DNA of 64,000 nt, taken from NCBI GenBank assembly GCA_903822175.1, contig CAIJOB010000028.1, forward strand, positions 1 to 64,000, read 5' to 3'. The notes under the pieces were generated by a model. The model made no database searches. It was not told where the DNA came from and saw only the letters and a list, made by a program, of their open reading frames with translations. Both the position numbers and the translations under genes were made by a program. How positions within the stretch are numbered: the stretch's first letter is position 1; the number at the start of each line of letters is the position of its first letter. Origin of the DNA: an uncultured Alphaproteobacteria bacterium (GTDB taxonomy: Bacteria; Pseudomonadota; Alphaproteobacteria; Caulobacterales; Caulobacteraceae). This document shows, one piece after another, positions 55,213-63,708 of the stretch.

Positions 55213-56307
55213 TTAGGTCTCCGCTTCCAGATCCGCGTAGGGCTTGCCGTCGCGGGACAGCAGGACGGCCAGCGGCCGGGTGCCGGCGAACTCGGCCATG
55301 ATCGCCATCGAGACCACTGCCAGCGGCGTCGATAGGAAGGCGCCGACCACCCCCCAGACCGCGCCCCAGAAGGCCAGCGCCAGCAGGACGACAATCGGGT
55401 CGAGGTTGAGGCTCTGCCCCTGCAGGCGCGGCTGGATCACGTGGCTGACCCCGAAGTGGATCGCCTCCAGCCCGCCGATCAGGATCACCGCCGGCCACAG
55501 CGTGGTGAACTCCACCAGGCCGAACACGGCTGGGAACAGCACGCCGATCGCCGCCCCGATGGCCGGGATGTAGTTCGAGAGGAAGATGATCGCGCACCAG
55601 AAGCCCACGTGGCTCAGCCCCGTCGCCAGCATCAGCGCCGCCGAGAGCGCGGTGATGATCAGGCCCACCACCGTCTGCACCCAGACGTAGCTTTCGACCC
55701 CGTGGCGCACCCGCTCGAAAACCAGCCCGGCCTCCCGCCGTTTGGTGGCGTCGGCGAACAGGCCCTCCGCCTTGGCCGCAAAGCCCCGGCGCGACGCTAT
55801 GAGGAAGCCCAGGTAGATGAACATGAACACCGCGGCCTCGGCGAAGTGGCTGAGGTGGCCGGCGATGACGCCGGCGTAGCGGGCCGGGTTGACCTCGCGG
55901 ATCAGGCTGGTGACGGTCGGCGTGACCGCCAGCCCCAGCGTGCCCGCGCCGCTGACCAGGAGCGCGTTGATGCGCTGGGTGTAGACTGGCGTCTGGGCGG
56001 CGAAGTCGGTGGCGTTGTCGATGGTCAGCCACAGCGTCAGGCCGAAGATCGCCAGGATCGAGACGATGGCGGTCGGCAACGCCGCGCGCTTTGGAAACGC
56101 GGGCACGCGCCGCTCGATGGCCCGCGCCATGCCGTCGATCATGATCAGCAGGAACAGAGCCAGCACGAAGGGCTCAAGGATGCGGCGCAGCACCCACAGC
56201 GTGAATCCCACCAGGATCACCGCGATGACGAACATCGCCATCCGCAGCGCCTTCAGATGCGCAACCACCGGGTCCGCCGGTTTCGCAGCTGTCGCCTTAC
56301 CCGCCAC
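55213..56307 (-). CDS. AI-2E family transporter (PerM/TqsA-like)
   Basis: 364 residues with about eight membrane helices in the 2-3-2 arrangement of the family. Recognisable segments are ILEPFVLALFLLIMIDGMARAIERRVP and the C-terminal GGLEAIHFGVSHVIQPRLQGQSLNLDPIVVLLALAFWG. The family includes exporters of AI-2, Na+/H+ antiporters and other substrates; no specific one is inferable. A gene-free stretch of 318 bases follows toward 56626 and holds repeat family C. Confidence 0.9.
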   Translation of the reverse strand: MAGKATAAKPADPVVAHLKALRMAMFVIAVILVGFTLWVLRRILEPFVLALFLLIMIDGMARAIERRVPAFPKRAALPTAIVSILAIFGLTLWLTIDNATDFAAQTPVYTQRINALLVSGAGTLGLAVTPTVTSLIREVNPARYAGVIAGHLSHFAEAAVFMFIYLGFLIASRRGFAAKAEGLFADATKRREAGLVFERVRHGVESYVWVQTVVGLIITALSAALMLATGLSHVGFWCAIIFLSNYIPAIGAAIGVLFPAVFGLVEFTTLWPAVILIGGLEAIHFGVSHVIQPRLQGQSLNLDPIVVLLALAFWGAVWGVVGAFLSTPLAVVSMAIMAEFAGTRPLAVLLSRDGKPYADLEAET

Positions 56308-56356
56308 GCGCGTCCTCCGTCATCACCTTCGCCCATATGGGCTCGATTCCTTCCCC

Positions 56357-56521
56357 GGCCTCCTCCCCTTGTGGGAGGAGGTGGCCTGCGAAGCAGGTCG
56401 GAGGTGGGGTCTCTCAGAACCCTCAGCCTCGCCCGAAGCTTCGTCTCGCGTCGAGAACGGAGTGCGACCCCGCCTCCGTCAGCCATCAGGCTGACAACTC
56501 CTCCCACAGGGGGAGGAGGAT
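56357..56521. repeat. Dispersed palindromic repeat, family C
   Basis: About 165 bases from CGGCCTCCTCCCCTTGTGGG to CCCACAGGGGGAGGAGG. The ends are inverted copies, and inner blocks GAGGTGGCCTGCGAAGCAGG and CGTCAGCCATCAGGCTGAC make hairpins. The rest of the 318-base gap has no other recognised element; a start-proximal TGACCCGC region precedes the next gene. Confidence 0.7.
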
Positions 56522-56625
56522 CACTGCCCACGACAATTAGGCGGTTTCGAAACGCGTTCGAAGGCGCACAATGCCCGCAAAGCAGAGGCCACAAGACGCC
56601 TCGCGAGACTCGGGAGCAACGTATT

Positions 56626-57711
56626 ATGACCCGCAACACGATGCACATGCGCCGCCTGGCGCTCGCCGCCGGCGCGGCGCTCTTCCTGGCGCCGCTGGGC
56701 GCGCAGGCCGCCGACGCCTACAAGGCGCCGCGCACCGCGTCGGGCCAGCCGGATATCGGCGGCTACTGGTCCAACGCGACCCTGACGCCCATGTCGCGCG
56801 ATTCGCGGCTCGGCGACCGCCTGGCCTACACCCCGGCCGAGGCCAACGCCCTGGAGGTCGACGAGGCCCACCAGGTCGATGTCGGCAACAAGCGCACCGA
56901 CCCCAATGCCCCGGTCAATGCGCCCAATGGCCTGGAGCTCAAGCCGTCGTTCCTGGCGGCCGGCGGCGACGTGGGCGGCTACAACCGCGGCTGGCTCGAT
57001 CCCGGCCACGCGGTGATGCGGGTCGGCGGCCAGCCGCGCACCTCGCTGCTCACCACCAAGGACGGCCACGTGCCGGCGCGCAAGACCGCCGCGGCGTCGG
57101 CGGCCGGCTACTATTCCGGCGGCGGCGAGGGCAGCCGCGACCCGCTGGGCTCCTACGACAATCCGGAGAACCGGCCGCTTAGCGAGCGCTGCATCATGTT
57201 CGGCGGCAACGTTGGGCCGCCCATGCTGCCCAACGGCTTCTACAACAACGACTACAACATCGTGCAGACCGGCGACACGGTCGCCATCCAGGTGGAGATG
57301 GTCCACGACACCCGCATCGTCCACCTGGGCGCGAAGCACCGCAGCGACGACGTGCGGCCCTGGTTTGGCGATTCCATCGGCCACTGGGAGGGCGACACTC
57401 TGGTCGTCGAGACCACCAACATCCCGCAGAAACAGGCCTTCCAGGGCGCCTGGAAGGACCTGACGGTGACCGAGCGCTTCACCCGCACCGCCAAGGACCG
57501 GCTGCGCTATTCGTTCTCGATCAGCTCGCCCAGTTCCTGGGACCAGGCCTGGGGCGGCGAGTACGAGTTCTCGCCCCTGAAGGGTGTGATCTACGAATAC
57601 GCCTGCAACGAGGGCAACTATGCGCTGCCCGGAATCCTCGCCGGCGCCCGCAACGCCGAGAAGGAACACGCGCAGGCTACAGCGAAGGGGAACGCGGGGG
57701 CGGAGCAGTAG
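56626..57711 (+). CDS. Uncharacterised exported protein, paralogue 2 of 3
   Basis: 361 residues. Signal peptide 1-28 (PLGAQAAD). It shares with the genes at 51272 and 62413 the order DIGGYWSN, ERCIMFGGNVGPPMLP, VEMVHDTRIVHLG, WFGDSIGHWEGDTLVVETTN, TERFTRTA and EYACNEGNYALPGILAGARNAEK, here with Cys-Asn in place of Cys-His before EGNY. Function unknown. It converges with the copper/heme lipoprotein gene, separated by repeat family F. Alternative inner ATGs exist at the extreme N-terminus. Confidence 0.8.
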   Translation: MTRNTMHMRRLALAAGAALFLAPLGAQAADAYKAPRTASGQPDIGGYWSNATLTPMSRDSRLGDRLAYTPAEANALEVDEAHQVDVGNKRTDPNAPVNAPNGLELKPSFLAAGGDVGGYNRGWLDPGHAVMRVGGQPRTSLLTTKDGHVPARKTAAASAAGYYSGGGEGSRDPLGSYDNPENRPLSERCIMFGGNVGPPMLPNGFYNNDYNIVQTGDTVAIQVEMVHDTRIVHLGAKHRSDDVRPWFGDSIGHWEGDTLVVETTNIPQKQAFQGAWKDLTVTERFTRTAKDRLRYSFSISSPSSWDQAWGGEYEFSPLKGVIYEYACNEGNYALPGILAGARNAEKEHAQATAKGNAGAEQ

Positions 57712-57746
57712 GCGGCCGCGCTACCACCTTTTCCCCTTCACTATTC

Positions 57747-57847
57747 GTCATCCCCGGCCTCGTGCCGGGGATCCAGACGCGCAGACGCTGCAAGCATACG
57801 CTGAGCGCCTGCGTTTCTGGATGGCCGGGACAAGCCCGGCCATGACG
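57747..57847. repeat. GTCATCCCCGGC...GCCGGGGATCCA type repeat, family F
   Basis: About 101 bases with inverted ends: TCATCCCCGGCCTCGTGCCG at the left and GATGGCCGGGACAAGCCC then GGCCATGACG at the right. Elements of this type are common between genes in many alphaproteobacteria. It lies between convergent genes. Confidence 0.75.
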
Positions 57848-57873
57848 ACCAAAGGGAAGTGAAACCGTAGGCC

Positions 57874-59901
57874 TTATCGGCCCCCGGCGGTCGGCGTAGA
57901 GGCCGCGAGCGGCGCGGCCGGCGGCGGCGGTTCCGGGCGATGGAGGCCCAGCGCCTTGGTGGCGGCGGCGATCTCGTCCTTGTCCAGGACGCCGTCGTGG
58001 TTGGTGTCGAGCTGGTCGAAGCGCGGCAGCAGCATCTTGCCGATCAGGCCCTTGAGCTCCGACTTCTCGATCTTGCCGTCCATGTTGGCGTCGAGGTTGC
58101 CGAGCAGCGCCCCGTCCCGCAGCTCCTTGTCGTACTTGACCAGGTGCGTCGAGGTCTCGTCCATCCAGCGGTAGCGCAGGCGGGTGAAGAACATCTCTTC
58201 CCAGGACTGCGGGCCCCAGATGATCGTCTTGCTGGCGTCGGGGTTGGCCGGATTGGTCTTGGAGTTGTCGTAGGCATAGTGGGCGATCAGCTTCGCGCCG
58301 GCCGGCACCAGCACCGGCTCGGCGAAGGTGTAGTAGCGCTGCCAGCCGAACTGGTAGCGCGGCAGCGAGATCAACAGCTTCTCGTGGCCATCCGGATAGC
58401 GGATCGACAGGTCCGACGCCGTCCCGCGGTAGTGGGCGTGGATGAAGGCCGCATAGAGCAGGGCGTCGTGCGGGAACTCCATGTAGGCGACCTCCACATG
58501 GTAGGGGTCGTTCGCCGGAATCTCGATGGCGTTGTTAGTGAGGTCCATGGTGTGCATCACCAGGCCCGGCTTCTCGTTGTCCTTGTAGTAGTAGAACGCC
58601 AGCTTGGTGTGGTCGGTCGTCTCCTTGCCGAACGGCGTGTAGTGGTTCTGGAAGCCGATGGCGCCGCCGGGCGGGATCCAGGTCCCGGCGTTCTTCGGCG
58701 CGACCTCGCTCTCGAAGCCGACCGCATAGGTGCCGACCGAGGCTCCCCACAGGTTCTCGAACGCCGGCTGCCCGGCCTTGGGAACCTCGGTCATCAGGCC
58801 GGTTAGCACATGGTGCACGCCGGCGCGCGCCTCGACCTTGATGGTGGCGGCCCGCAGCCACTTGCCCTCGGTCCCCGGATTGGCGACCCAGGGATGCTGG
58901 TAGTCGACCACGCCCGAGGCGGGGATGGTGTAGGCGGGAATGTCGAGGACGACGTCGGGCTTGCCGAGCGGCCATTCGGCGGCGACCAGATGCTTGGCGC
59001 CCAGCGGGTCCTTGCCCTCGCCGCGCGGCGCGCCCTCTTCGATCCAGTGGACGACGGTCTTCACCTCCTGCGCCGACAGCCCGCGGTCGTCGGAGAATTT
59101 TCCGACATGCGGATCGGCGTCATAGGGCGGCATGCGGTGGGTGCGGATGACCTCGCGGATCATCGGGGCGAAGCCCTTGACCGTGGCGTAGTTGGTCATG
59201 GCGAAGGGGCCGATGCCGCCTTCCTCGTGGCAGGCCACGCAGCGGGCCTCGAGGATCGGCGCGACGTCCTTCACATAGGTGATCTGGGCCTTGGCCGCGC
59301 GCGCCGGGAACTCGATCGCAGCCCCCTTGCCGGGCGCCGCCGAGGCCACCGTGACCGCCTGGCCGGCGGTGAGCGCGTCGAGCGCCTTGCCGGCCCCGCC
59401 GTCGGCGAGCGCGCCGCGGTAAGCGACCTTCCAGGTCTTCGGGTCGATGACGATCACCTCGCCCGAGCGGGTGACGCCCAGGCTCTCGCCGACCAGCTGG
59501 TAGCTGTCCATCAGGACCGGGGTGTCGAAGTCCGCCGCCTTGGCTTCGGCCAGGATCGCCTCGCGGCTGTCCTTGAGGTTCGAGTTCAGCATCAGGAACT
59601 GCACGCCCTTGGCGGCATAGGCGGCCTTGAGCGCCTTCAGCGTCCCCGCCTCGCCGCGGATCACCGCGTCTTCGTTCGATTGGGTCACCAGCACCACGGC
59701 CTTGCGGTCGCTCATCCGCTGGAGCTCCCAGGCCCGCAGGCCCGCGTCGGCCAGCAGGAAGTTGTCCACCCGCGCTGGCGAGGCCACGGCCTCCGTCGCC
59801 GACGCGCCCTGGGCGCCCTGCAGCGCGTTCGGCGCCGTTGTGCAGCCGTAGACGAGAAGCGCGCTGACCGCCGCGCCGAACAGGCCAAGTCTTGCAGACA
59901 T
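57874..59901 (-). CDS. Multidomain lipoprotein: redoxin-like + cytochrome c + copper monooxygenase-like + EF-hands
   Basis: 675 residues; ATG 59901 with GGAGAGGGG upstream. Lipobox LLVYGCTTAP (Cys20). Residues 45-190 resemble a redoxin fold but carry no cysteine where the CP pair should be (LVTQSNEDAVIRGE). A c-type heme motif is CVACH (221-225) with Met257 a possible axial ligand. Residues about 310-590 look like a copper type II monooxygenase: HH363-364, H420, H488-x-H490 and M570 (EEMFF) fill all the PHM/DBH ligand positions. Two EF-hands follow (DANMDGKIEKSE 604-, DTNHDGVLDKDE 632-). A periplasmic copper/heme hydroxylase is inferred. It trails CYP153-TetR-globin on the same strand, 38 bases after the globin. 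Confidence 0.82.
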   Translation of the reverse strand: MSARLGLFGAAVSALLVYGCTTAPNALQGAQGASATEAVASPARVDNFLLADAGLRAWELQRMSDRKAVVLVTQSNEDAVIRGEAGTLKALKAAYAAKGVQFLMLNSNLKDSREAILAEAKAADFDTPVLMDSYQLVGESLGVTRSGEVIVIDPKTWKVAYRGALADGGAGKALDALTAGQAVTVASAAPGKGAAIEFPARAAKAQITYVKDVAPILEARCVACHEEGGIGPFAMTNYATVKGFAPMIREVIRTHRMPPYDADPHVGKFSDDRGLSAQEVKTVVHWIEEGAPRGEGKDPLGAKHLVAAEWPLGKPDVVLDIPAYTIPASGVVDYQHPWVANPGTEGKWLRAATIKVEARAGVHHVLTGLMTEVPKAGQPAFENLWGASVGTYAVGFESEVAPKNAGTWIPPGGAIGFQNHYTPFGKETTDHTKLAFYYYKDNEKPGLVMHTMDLTNNAIEIPANDPYHVEVAYMEFPHDALLYAAFIHAHYRGTASDLSIRYPDGHEKLLISLPRYQFGWQRYYTFAEPVLVPAGAKLIAHYAYDNSKTNPANPDASKTIIWGPQSWEEMFFTRLRYRWMDETSTHLVKYDKELRDGALLGNLDANMDGKIEKSELKGLIGKMLLPRFDQLDTNHDGVLDKDEIAAATKALGLHRPEPPPPAAPLAASTPTAGGR

Positions 59902-59939
59902 CCTAGAGCCCCTCTCCAAGTGCGTATTCCAATGACAGC

Positions 59940-60377
59940 TTAGGCCATGACGCGTCCGCGCTGGGCCACGAAGTGGTCGAGGTCGCTGAGCATGCGTCTC
60001 CATGCCGCCGCCATCGCCGGCGTCCAGCCCGCGCCGCAGCTCTCGCCCACCACCTCGGCGACGACGCCGAAGAAGGTGGCGAACACCGTGCGCGGGACGT
60101 CGTACCCCTCGTGGGTCACGACCTCGGTCTCGATCAGATTGTGGGCGTAGCTGCGCGGGCCGATGAAATCGAGGATCGCCTCGAACACCTTGGCCAACAT
60201 CTCGCCCTTGATGGCTCCGTTGGCGTCGCGCCAGAACAGCGCCCGCATCTCCGGCTGGCGCGCGAACAGCCGCGCATAGACCAACGGCGCCAGGTCCCCG
60301 CCCCGTTCGGCGGCCAACTCCAGGCTGGCCTCGATGGCGGCGGCGTCGGCGGCTCGGGTGGGCGGCAGGTTGTTCAC
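59940..60377 (-). CDS. Bacterial globin-like protein
   Basis: 145 residues; start GTG overlapping the TetR stop (GTGA). The single-domain globin pattern has the proximal-type His89 in EVVTHEGYDV, the E/F region ARLFARQPEMRALFW, and a C-terminal helix MLSDLDHFVAQRG. It binds heme and oxygen or NO; a role in oxygen delivery to the P450 or in NO detoxification are both possible. Part of the CYP153-TetR-globin operon. Confidence 0.8.
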   Translation of the reverse strand: MNNLPPTRAADAAAIEASLELAAERGGDLAPLVYARLFARQPEMRALFWRDANGAIKGEMLAKVFEAILDFIGPRSYAHNLIETEVVTHEGYDVPRTVFATFFGVVAEVVGESCGAGWTPAMAAAWRRMLSDLDHFVAQRGRVMA

Positions 60378-60955
60378 TTGAGGACAGTCTCGAAGGTCGC
60401 CGCGGCGCGTTCGACGAACACCTCGCGTTCGCGGCCGGTCAGCGGCGCTTCGCGGATCAGGCGCTCCACCAGAAAGCCGATGAACACCGCCGCCAGCACC
60501 CGCGCCCGCGCCGCGGCCTCATCGCCGCCCAGCCACTCGCCGATTGGGGCCAGGAAGCGCTCCTGCACCGCCACGTTCAGCAGGGGCGCCGTGGTGGGCG
60601 AGGTCGCCGCGCGCAGCAGGAACTGGAAGCTCTGCGTCTGCGCCTCGGCGGCGTGCGGGCTGCCGGCCATCATGGCGGCGACGTCACGCGGGAAGGTCGC
60701 CCGGTCCCAGGCCTTCAGGCGGTCGGGATGGAACGACGCCTTCAGCGCCTCGGTGAACAGGCCTTCCTTGCCGCCGAAGTAACGCTTGATCAGCGCCACG
60801 TCGCAGCCGGCCGCCGCGGCGATGTCGCGCAGGCCCGTGTGGTCGTAGCCGGAGCGCGCGAACTGCGCCTTCGCCGCTTCCAGGATCGCGGCCCGGGTGG
60901 CGTCGGCGTCGCGCCGGCGCGGCGCGGCGCGCTCAAGGACGGCGGCGTCGCCCAC
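60374..60955 (-). CDS. TetR/AcrR-family regulator
   Basis: 193 residues, start GTG at 60955, 8 bases after the CYP153 stop. The N-terminal HTH is DATRAAILEAAKAQFARSG, GLRDIAAAAG and IKRYFGGKEGLF. The C-terminal ligand domain resembles TetR_C families for hydrophobic inducers. A palindrome GTCAA-TCACTG-TTGAC at 62316-62331 upstream of the operon is a likely operator. It presumably controls the CYP153 operon and perhaps the divergent gene at 62413. Confidence 0.92.
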   Translation of the reverse strand: MGDAAVLERAAPRRRDADATRAAILEAAKAQFARSGYDHTGLRDIAAAAGCDVALIKRYFGGKEGLFTEALKASFHPDRLKAWDRATFPRDVAAMMAGSPHAAEAQTQSFQFLLRAATSPTTAPLLNVAVQERFLAPIGEWLGGDEAAARARVLAAVFIGFLVERLIREAPLTGREREVFVERAAATFETVLK

Positions 60956-60962
60956 CCCGATC

Positions 60963-62258
60963 TCAGGCCCGCGCCGGGATGATCACCGGCAGGGTCTCGA
61001 ACCCGTGCACGAAGGCGGAGTAGGAGCGCGTCGGTTCGCCCACCACCTCGATCCGCGGGAAGCGCTTGAGGATCTCTTCCCAGATGATGGTCAGCTGCAT
61101 CTCGGCCACGCGGTTGCCGACGCAGCGGTGCACGCCGAAGCCGAACGAGAGGTGCTGGCGCGGCCGCTCGCGGTCGATGATGTAGGCGTTGGGGTTCTCG
61201 ATCACGCTCTCGTCGCGGTTGCCCGACAGGTACCACATGACGACGTTGTCGCCCTTCTTGATGGTCTTGCCGCCGACCTCGATGTCGCGGGTGGCGATGC
61301 GGCGCATGTGCGCCAGCGGGGTCTGGAAGCGGATGGTCTCCGAGACCATCGAGGTGATCAGCGAGGGGTCAGCGCGCAGCTTGTCGTACTGATCGGGGTT
61401 CTTGTTCAGATTGTAGACGCTGCCGGAAATCGTGTTCCGCGTCGTGTCGTTGCCGCCGACGATCAGCAGGATCACCGTGCCGTTGTACTCCGCCGGCTCC
61501 ATGTTCCGGGTGGCCGGGTTGTGGGCCAGCATGGAGATCAGGTCGATGCTGGGCTCAGCGTTGATGCGTTGGTTCCACAGGTCGTTGAAGGCGCCGAAGC
61601 ATTCGAACAGCGCCGCCCCCTTCTGCTCCCAGCTGGTCACAGGCCCGTGGCCCGGCAGGTTGGTGACCATGTCCGACCAGTGGGTCAGCTTGCGCCGGTG
61701 CTCGAACGGGAAGTCGAACAGCGTCGCCAGCGTCATCGCCGTCAGCTCCTTCGACACCAGGTCGACCCAGTCGAACTCGCGGCCGATCGGCAGGCTGTCG
61801 AGGATCTGGCCAGCGCGCTCACGCACCACTGGCGCCATGGCCCCAATGTTAGAGGGCGCCACGGTCGGGCTGACCGCCTTGCGGTGCGCCGCATGCTCCG
61901 GCTCGTCCATGGTGATGAAGCCGGCGCCGCGGCGCCGCTGGCCCATCACCCGCTCCTGCTCCTTCACCGCCTCCAGGTTGGCGAGCGCGATCCCGTCGGC
62001 CGACGAGAAGCCCTCATGGTCGGTGTCGACCGCCATGATGTCGTTCCACTTGGTGATCGACCAGTAGGGGCCGTACTCGCTGTCCGGGGTGAAGTGCACC
62101 GGGTCCTCGGCCCGCAGCCGCTCGAACACCGGCCAGATGGTGTCGTCCTGGAAGCGTTGCGCCCGCGCCGGGTTCAGCTCGGCCAGCGGCGTGGCGTAGA
62201 CCTCGGCGGCGGCGGCGTCCGCAGCGGTGGCGGCTTCAGGCTTCACGGCGATGTTCAT
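60963..62258 (-). CDS. CYP153-family cytochrome P450 alkane hydroxylase
   Basis: 431 residues. Heme-thiolate Cys379 in SFGFGVHRCVGNRVAEMQ; I-helix GGNDTTRNT; K-helix SETIRFQTPLAHMRR. The pattern YGPYWSITKWNDIMAVD, VSKELTAMTLATLFDFP and DLISMLAHNPATRNM is characteristic of CYP153, which hydroxylates medium-chain alkanes or related hydrophobic chains at the end carbon using a ferredoxin and its reductase. Neither redox partner is encoded within the window. First gene of the CYP153-TetR-globin operon. Confidence 0.93.
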   Translation of the reverse strand: MNIAVKPEAATAADAAAAEVYATPLAELNPARAQRFQDDTIWPVFERLRAEDPVHFTPDSEYGPYWSITKWNDIMAVDTDHEGFSSADGIALANLEAVKEQERVMGQRRRGAGFITMDEPEHAAHRKAVSPTVAPSNIGAMAPVVRERAGQILDSLPIGREFDWVDLVSKELTAMTLATLFDFPFEHRRKLTHWSDMVTNLPGHGPVTSWEQKGAALFECFGAFNDLWNQRINAEPSIDLISMLAHNPATRNMEPAEYNGTVILLIVGGNDTTRNTISGSVYNLNKNPDQYDKLRADPSLITSMVSETIRFQTPLAHMRRIATRDIEVGGKTIKKGDNVVMWYLSGNRDESVIENPNAYIIDRERPRQHLSFGFGVHRCVGNRVAEMQLTIIWEEILKRFPRIEVVGEPTRSYSAFVHGFETLPVIIPARA

Positions 62259-62315
62259 GGCTTGCCTCCCCAGGCGGCGTCTTTGCGATGACGCTGAGCG
62301 CGGATCGACGGCATG

Positions 62316-62331
62316 TCAATCACTGTTGACT
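62316..62331. promoter_or_regulatory. Candidate TetR operator GTCAA-N6-TTGAC
   Basis: GTCAA-TCACTG-TTGAC is a perfect 5-bp inverted repeat of 16 bp, typical size for TetR-family operators. It lies 57 bases upstream of the CYP153 start (62258) and 81 bases upstream of the divergent gene (62413), covering TTGACA/TTGACT -35-like strings on both strands. Binding by the TetR gene at 60374 is inference. Confidence 0.45.
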
Positions 62332-62412
62332 TAAGCTGCGACAATTCGCAGACCTTCGTTCCATGAACAAAGCTTCACTGGCCCAGGCGGCGACGCGATG
62401 CATGCTGGCCCC

Positions 62413-63405
62413 ATGACCCTGCGAGGACCCTGGCTGAAGACGACCGGCGCGGCCGCCGCGCTCGGCGCCCTGCTGCTCGCGTCCGCCGCCATCGCCGCGC
62501 CGGCCACCGCGCCACCGCGCACGGCCTATGGCCGGCCGAGCCTCGAAGGGGTCTGGGCGTCCAACGCGCTCCTTGTGCTGGAGGCGACCTCGAAGACCCC
62601 CGACCTCGTCGTGCCCGAGGCGCAGGCCAAGGCGCTGGCCGCCGCCATCGCCGAACAGCAGGCCGCCGGCTTCGAGCGCAACCTGGACCCCGAGGCGCCG
62701 GCCATGCTCCGCGCGCTCGACGGCTTCCCCGTGGTGCGCGGCCAGCGGCGCACGCGCATGGTGATCGAACCCGCCGACGGCAGGCTGCCCTACAGCCCCG
62801 AGGCCCGCCGCGATCTCCTGGGGCCGAGCGCCTCGTCCTACGACAATCCCGAGGACCGCCCGGCCGCCGAGCGCTGCACCGCCGCGTCCGGGACGCCGCC
62901 GGTCATCACGCTGAACTACGCCAACCGGCTGCGCATCGTGCAGACCCGCGACTATGTGGTGCTGCACACCGAATACGGCGACGAGCTGCGCATCGTCCCG
63001 TTCTCCGCGACCCACAGCCCCAAGGCCCTGACCTCGGCGCTGGGCGATTCTATCGCCCGCTGGGAGGGCGACACCCTGGTGATCGAGACCGTCGGCCAGC
63101 CCGACGCCAACCGACGCCACACCTTCCCCGCCTTGCTGGTCACCGCCGACGCCACGGTGATCGAGCGGCTGACCCGGGTCTCGAAGGACGAGCTCGACTA
63201 CCAGTTCACCATCATCGACCCCAAGACCTTCACCGGCCCCTGGCTCGCCGAATTCGCCTGGTCCCGCACCGATCAGCCGACCTTCGAGCACGCCTGCCAC
63301 GAGGGGAATTATTCACTGCCGAACATCCTGGCGGGCGCGCGGCATGATGAGGCCCAAAAAGCCACGGAGAGGGCGGCGGCGAAGGCGGCGGAAGGGACGC
63401 GGTAA
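62413..63405 (+). CDS. Uncharacterised exported protein, paralogue 3 of 3
   Basis: 330 residues. Signal peptide 1-30 (ASAAIAAPA). It shares SLEGVWAS, the mid Cys ERCTAASGTPPVIT, the E-x-G-D-E-LRIVPF strand, LGDSIARWEGDTLVIET, ERLTRVSKDEL and HACHEGNYSLPNILAGARHDE with the paralogues at 51272 and 56626, but has a divergent mid-part (TRMVIEPADGRLPYS, as in the larger family). It is divergent from CYP153 and may share its operator. Confidence 0.8.
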   Translation: MTLRGPWLKTTGAAAALGALLLASAAIAAPATAPPRTAYGRPSLEGVWASNALLVLEATSKTPDLVVPEAQAKALAAAIAEQQAAGFERNLDPEAPAMLRALDGFPVVRGQRRTRMVIEPADGRLPYSPEARRDLLGPSASSYDNPEDRPAAERCTAASGTPPVITLNYANRLRIVQTRDYVVLHTEYGDELRIVPFSATHSPKALTSALGDSIARWEGDTLVIETVGQPDANRRHTFPALLVTADATVIERLTRVSKDELDYQFTIIDPKTFTGPWLAEFAWSRTDQPTFEHACHEGNYSLPNILAGARHDEAQKATERAAAKAAEGTR

Positions 63406-63423
63406 CGTCGCCCTCCTCCGGCC

Positions 63424-63708
63424 CTAATCCATCTCATCCGCCATCCGGTTCAGCGCCTCGCGCCGCGCCTGGATCAAGGCGTCGACCTCGGCGGCCTTCT
63501 TCATCGGATCGATCGGATCGTTCCATGGCCCTTCGCGCGTGCGGATCGGCAGCATCGTCTCCGGGTCCGGCGTATAGGTCACCACCCGATGCTGCCCGCT
63601 CTCAGGGTGAACTTCGATCTTGAAGTGGCTGAACATGATGCTGTGCGTCTCCGGCGGCTCCGGCGGCGCGGTGGGCTTCAGCCGCCCATGCGTCCGCGGC
63701 CCCAGCAC
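63424..63708 (-). CDS. Hypothetical protein next to terminase-like gene
   Basis: 94 residues, start GTG at 63708 or the inner ATG at about 63636 (MFSHFKIEVHP). No signal or membrane part. Middle: HRVVTYTPDPETMLPIRTREGPWNDPIDPMKKAAEVDALI. Unrecognised. It starts inside the end of the terminase-small-like gene, so the two are probably co-translated as in phage packaging modules. Confidence 0.55.
   Translation of the reverse strand: MLGPRTHGRLKPTAPPEPPETHSIMFSHFKIEVHPESGQHRVVTYTPDPETMLPIRTREGPWNDPIDPMKKAAEVDALIQARREALNRMADEMD

Noticed and set aside
56357..56521. Repeat C as an intrinsic terminator
   Set aside because: The stems are strong but no T-run follows on either strand, so only a repeat call is supported.
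55441..56610. Long plus-strand frame preceding paralogue 2 of the exported family
   Set aside because: It is antisense to the AI-2E transporter and then runs through repeat family C; the signal peptide of paralogue 2 begins at 56626.
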